Origin: Acridotheres tristis
Lineage: Eukaryota; Chordata; Aves; Passeriformes; Sturnidae
Reading direction: 5' to 3'
Length of the DNA: 64,000 bases
Assembly (NCBI GenBank): GCA_037013685.1
Contig: CM072892.1
Coordinates: 18,667,501 to 18,731,500 of the forward strand
In this document: one piece after another, positions 63,101 through 64,000 of the stretch
Numbering within the stretch: position 1 is the stretch's first letter
How the letters are laid out: every line of letters begins with the position of its first letter
Notes under the pieces: model-generated
Databases searched by the model: none
Told to the model about the DNA's origin: nothing
The model's input: the letters and a program-made list of their open reading frames with translations, nothing else
Position numbers and translations under genes: made by a program

Positions 63101-64000
63101 AGGTATATGAGAGGAGTAGGACAGAAACCAAATGCAGCTTTGTTCCCTCCTAACCACCACCCAAGAACCTAATGCTTACCATAAAGATGGTATATGTGAG
63201 ACTGAATTTTAGCTTGGAATTGGAATTTGAGCTGTCATTGAGGAGACTAAATGAATCCAAGCACTTTGAGTTCACACTTTAATTTTTTTTCCCTTTTCTA
63301 TCTTTTTTTTTTTAATAAAAACCTTTACCACCAAAATGAAAACTACCTCTACACTTGATTTAATATATTCTTTTCTCTCTCACTCTCCATCCAGGAAGGA
63401 GGAGGAGCAGAAAGACACCAGCACGCATGGTATGGAGGATGAAAGCAATTATAATGCATGATGTGGGAGGAAGAAAATTATGGGGAAATTATCTTTAGCA
63501 GTTCACTGATAACTACCTTCACAGGTTATAAAAGAATCACTGAAAATATATATGTAAATTACCTGAATCTTCTATTGGAGTTTTCCTCTGCTGTCTAGAT
63601 TGTGAATCTTAGTGAAATTTTGTAAATTAAGGAAAATGATAAAATAAAAGTCAATATCTTTTATTTTAAATTATTTCTGATGCCAGCCAGATGCATGAAT
63701 TGTTAATTTGTATGGATGTTCAATTATTTTAAAAAATATAAATGGGATGATGAATTACTTAATGTAGTCCTGAAAGCAAATTCATTTTGGGAACACTACA
63801 GTTTGGAGTGATGAATATAAAGCCAAATACTTGCATCTGGATTTTAACCTTTTCCCCCTCCCCTTGCCCCTTCCTTCAAAGAGACCATTCCATTCAACTT
63901 TTGTATGGTGGTAAGAAAATTCAGCTAGCCATCAATACTAACTCACTTTCTATGGCTTGGAAATCATGTAATTTCACAATTTTTATATGCATTGAGAATA
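60126..64000. other. Unique A+T-rich DNA, no gene seen
   Basis: An A/C-rich tract at 61681-61736, an 8-G run at 62281-62288 and a T run at about 63304-63313 are the only repeats. No convincing open frame, RNA gene or repeat family is found up to the window end. Confidence 0.65.
61681..61736. repeat. A/C-rich low-complexity tract, (CAA)n and (CAAA)n
   Basis: CCCAAAAACCC, CAACAA and CAAACAAA words. On the minus strand it encodes only a low-complexity F/V/C-rich peptide. Confidence 0.85.

Noticed and set aside
1..64000. CRISPR arrays, rRNA, bacterial operons or phage genes
   Set aside because: There are no regularly spaced repeats, no dense coding and no ribosome-binding-site pattern; base composition and repeats are those of a bird nuclear genome.

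Overview
The window reads as vertebrate nuclear DNA from a bird. The evidence is the repeat content: CR1 LINE 3' ends with the usual (ATTCTATG)-like terminus, a CR1 ORF2 endonuclease fragment, and solo LTRs of three families that I recognise as common in bird genomes. The rest is A+T-rich (roughly a third G+C by eye), CpG-poor and full of short microsatellites and poly(A)/poly(T) runs. I cannot name the species. A songbird or other neoavian fits, but that is inference.

I find no convincing host protein-coding exon, tRNA, rRNA or CRISPR array, and nothing bacterial. Open frames are short (longest 170 codons). The longest ones lie inside G+C-richer LTRs or have no recognisable domains, which is about what chance gives in 64 kb of A+T-rich sequence. 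This looks like a gene desert or the interior of a very long intron.

Layout. 1-4025: unique A+T-rich DNA with one unclassified G+C-richer block (2335-2895). 4026-4672: CR1 3' end, minus strand. 4673-11726: unique DNA with T/G-rich, TATA and trinucleotide repeats, a 26-base T run and a 20-bp tandem duplication. 11727-12370: solo LTR with a perfect 5-bp target-site duplication. 12371-16965: nothing recognisable. 16966-18110: a decayed ERVL-type LTR abutting a CR1-type ORF2 endonuclease fragment, both on the minus strand. 19695-19796: a pure (TTTTCC)17 tract. 20408-20970: a nearly full-length LTR of the same family as 16966-17506 but on the plus strand. 22256-23204: a truncated LTR of a third family, butting onto a CR1 3' end at 23205-23573. 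34191-35058: a second copy of that third family, inverted. 35059-64000: almost entirely unique A+T-rich DNA with microsatellites, small tandem duplications, G-quadruplex motifs and one tiny CR1 scrap at 60081.

No genes here work together. The clearest structures are retroelement remnants and their nesting. I did not find a new biological system. The items most worth checking are the LTR/CR1 junctions, the long hexamer tract, a few G+C-richer unclassified blocks, and a possible conserved non-coding element near 45.8 kb.
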